Origin: JBDIVL01 sp039794405
GTDB taxonomy: Bacteria; Planctomycetota; Brocadiia; Brocadiales; Brocadiaceae
DNA: 64,000 nucleotides
NCBI GenBank assembly: GCA_039794405.1
Contig: JBDIVL010000025.1
Location: forward strand, 1 to 64,000
Direction of reading: 5' to 3'
A model generated the notes under the pieces. That model saw only the letters and a list, made by a program, of their open reading frames with translations, did not search any database and was not told the DNA's origin. This document shows, piece after piece, positions 63,433 to 64,000 of this stretch; positions within the stretch are counted from its first letter, which is position 1; the number at the start of each line of letters is the position of its first letter. The position numbers were made by a program, and so were the translations under genes.

Positions 63433-64000
63433 ATGGCGCAAATATTTTTCCTCTATTTATTCTTTTTACTGTGTTTCATCCCATCTGTAATCTTTGCTGA
63501 GGGTACGGATACCACTTCTGCCGCAATTGGAAAAACCGTTTATCTTACTGAGGCGTCTTCAACTGATTGGATGGAGGCCGCTTTGGATACTGTCGTGGCA
63601 GAAGGGGTTTCTATAGAAGCCATCTGGTTCGGATATCAAGATGAAATAACCATTGCGACAAGACATAAAACACCAATCAGAAAGGCACCGAGTATTGTTA
63701 CCGTGATAACTGACGAGGAGATTAAGAATTCAGGATATCGTACATTCGTAGAAATCCTGAGAATGGTGCCTGGATTTGAGATTCTCAAAAACGGTACCCT
63801 TGGCAGTGTTGCTCCTGCCGTACGGGGTTTTGAAGGTGCAAACAAAGTAAGGGTAATGCTGAACGGACATTTCGTAAATAATCCTTTACGCGGTGATGCT
63901 TTTACTCTGTTTGATGATTTCCCTGTTGAGAATATAAAAAGGATAGAAATCATCAGAGGGCCTGGCTCCGCCATGTACGGTGAAAATGCATTCCTGGCTG
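63433..64000 (+). CDS. TonB-dependent outer-membrane receptor, N-terminal part
   Basis: 189 codons are in the window and the gene runs off the right edge. A signal peptide (start MAQIFFLYLFFLLCFIPSVI, cut near FA-EG) is followed by about 60 residues. The plug domain then has ATRHKTPIRKAPSIVTVITD, EEIKNSGYRTFVEILRMVPG, NGTLGSVAPAVRGF and VENIKRIEIIRGPGSAMYGE. These are standard for TonB-dependent transporters of siderophores, cobalamin or other large ligands. The ligand cannot be deduced from this part. A complete beta-barrel is expected beyond the window. Confidence 0.9.
   Translation, partial: MAQIFFLYLFFLLCFIPSVIFAEGTDTTSAAIGKTVYLTEASSTDWMEAALDTVVAEGVSIEAIWFGYQDEITIATRHKTPIRKAPSIVTVITDEEIKNSGYRTFVEILRMVPGFEILKNGTLGSVAPAVRGFEGANKVRVMLNGHFVNNPLRGDAFTLFDDFPVENIKRIEIIRGPGSAMYGENAFLA

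Noticed and set aside
1..64000. CRISPR arrays or phage modules
   Set aside because: No regularly spaced direct repeats were seen, and there are no capsid, terminase or integrase-module genes. The single tyrosine recombinase has Xer length and context.

Overview
The window is AT-rich bacterial chromosome that looks like an anammox planctomycete (Candidatus Kuenenia/Brocadia/Jettenia type). This is an inference. It rests on an ammonium channel fused to a histidine kinase (the architecture of Kuenenia Ks-Amt5), a cluster of small exported c-type cytochromes, a single-chain electron-transfer flavoprotein (ETF) next to ETF-quinone oxidoreductase, a four-subunit pyruvate:ferredoxin oxidoreductase, and futalosine-pathway menaquinone synthesis. 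No rRNA operon, CRISPR array or intact insertion sequence was seen.

Layout. 0-5.3 kb: an exported PEBP-family protein cut by the window edge, then a MacAB/LolCDE-like export system. 5.8-9.1 kb: a P-type cation ATPase carrying an N-terminal PTS EIIA domain. 9.4-15.1 kb: an aminotransferase and the etfBA-fused/etf-QO operon. 16.2-23.7 kb: undecaprenyl-diphosphatase, a Tat-type radical SAM enzyme next to a broken trpF-like/antiporter chimera, a PpiC-type foldase, small envelope proteins and mqnE. 23.9-28.5 kb: a four-gene catabolic-looking operon (Old Yellow Enzyme, alkaline-phosphatase superfamily, metallo-beta-lactamase fold, isochorismatase fold). 28.8-30.9 kb: three monohaem cytochromes c. 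31.3-38.1 kb: proS, a DUF4416 gene, ndk, porGDAB and a KynB-like cyclase. 38.3-39.7 kb: ECF sigma factor and zinc-binding anti-sigma factor. 40.3-48 kb: bioB, bioF, alr, an NtrC-type regulator and pabB/pabC. 48.3-52.2 kb: a Xer recombinase, a TPR/membrane glycosyltransferase-like protein, a radical SAM protein and tRNA-Gly. 52.2-55.6 kb: a decay zone with a DUF763 pseudogene, a rhodanese gene with an in-frame TGA, a CDF exporter and a ParA relic. 55.6-64 kb: a lipoprotein, a two-component pair, a macrodomain protein, a nitroreductase, the Amt-histidine kinase and the start of a TonB-dependent receptor.

The main gene groups fit an anaerobic autotroph: low-potential electron handling (Por, ETF/ETF-QO, menaquinone, cytochromes), cofactor synthesis (biotin, p-aminobenzoate for folate), and sensing of ammonium and envelope state. 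Intergenic spaces carry at least three dispersed non-coding repeat families. One is a 145-bp element with near-identical inverted termini, present twice at exactly the same length.

The most notable single observation is a short rhodanese-like gene at 53.6-53.9 kb. Its reading frame is intact on both sides of one TGA codon located in the active-site motif, with a stem-loop immediately downstream. It is a candidate selenoprotein, although it lies among genuine pseudogenes and could instead carry a nonsense mutation.
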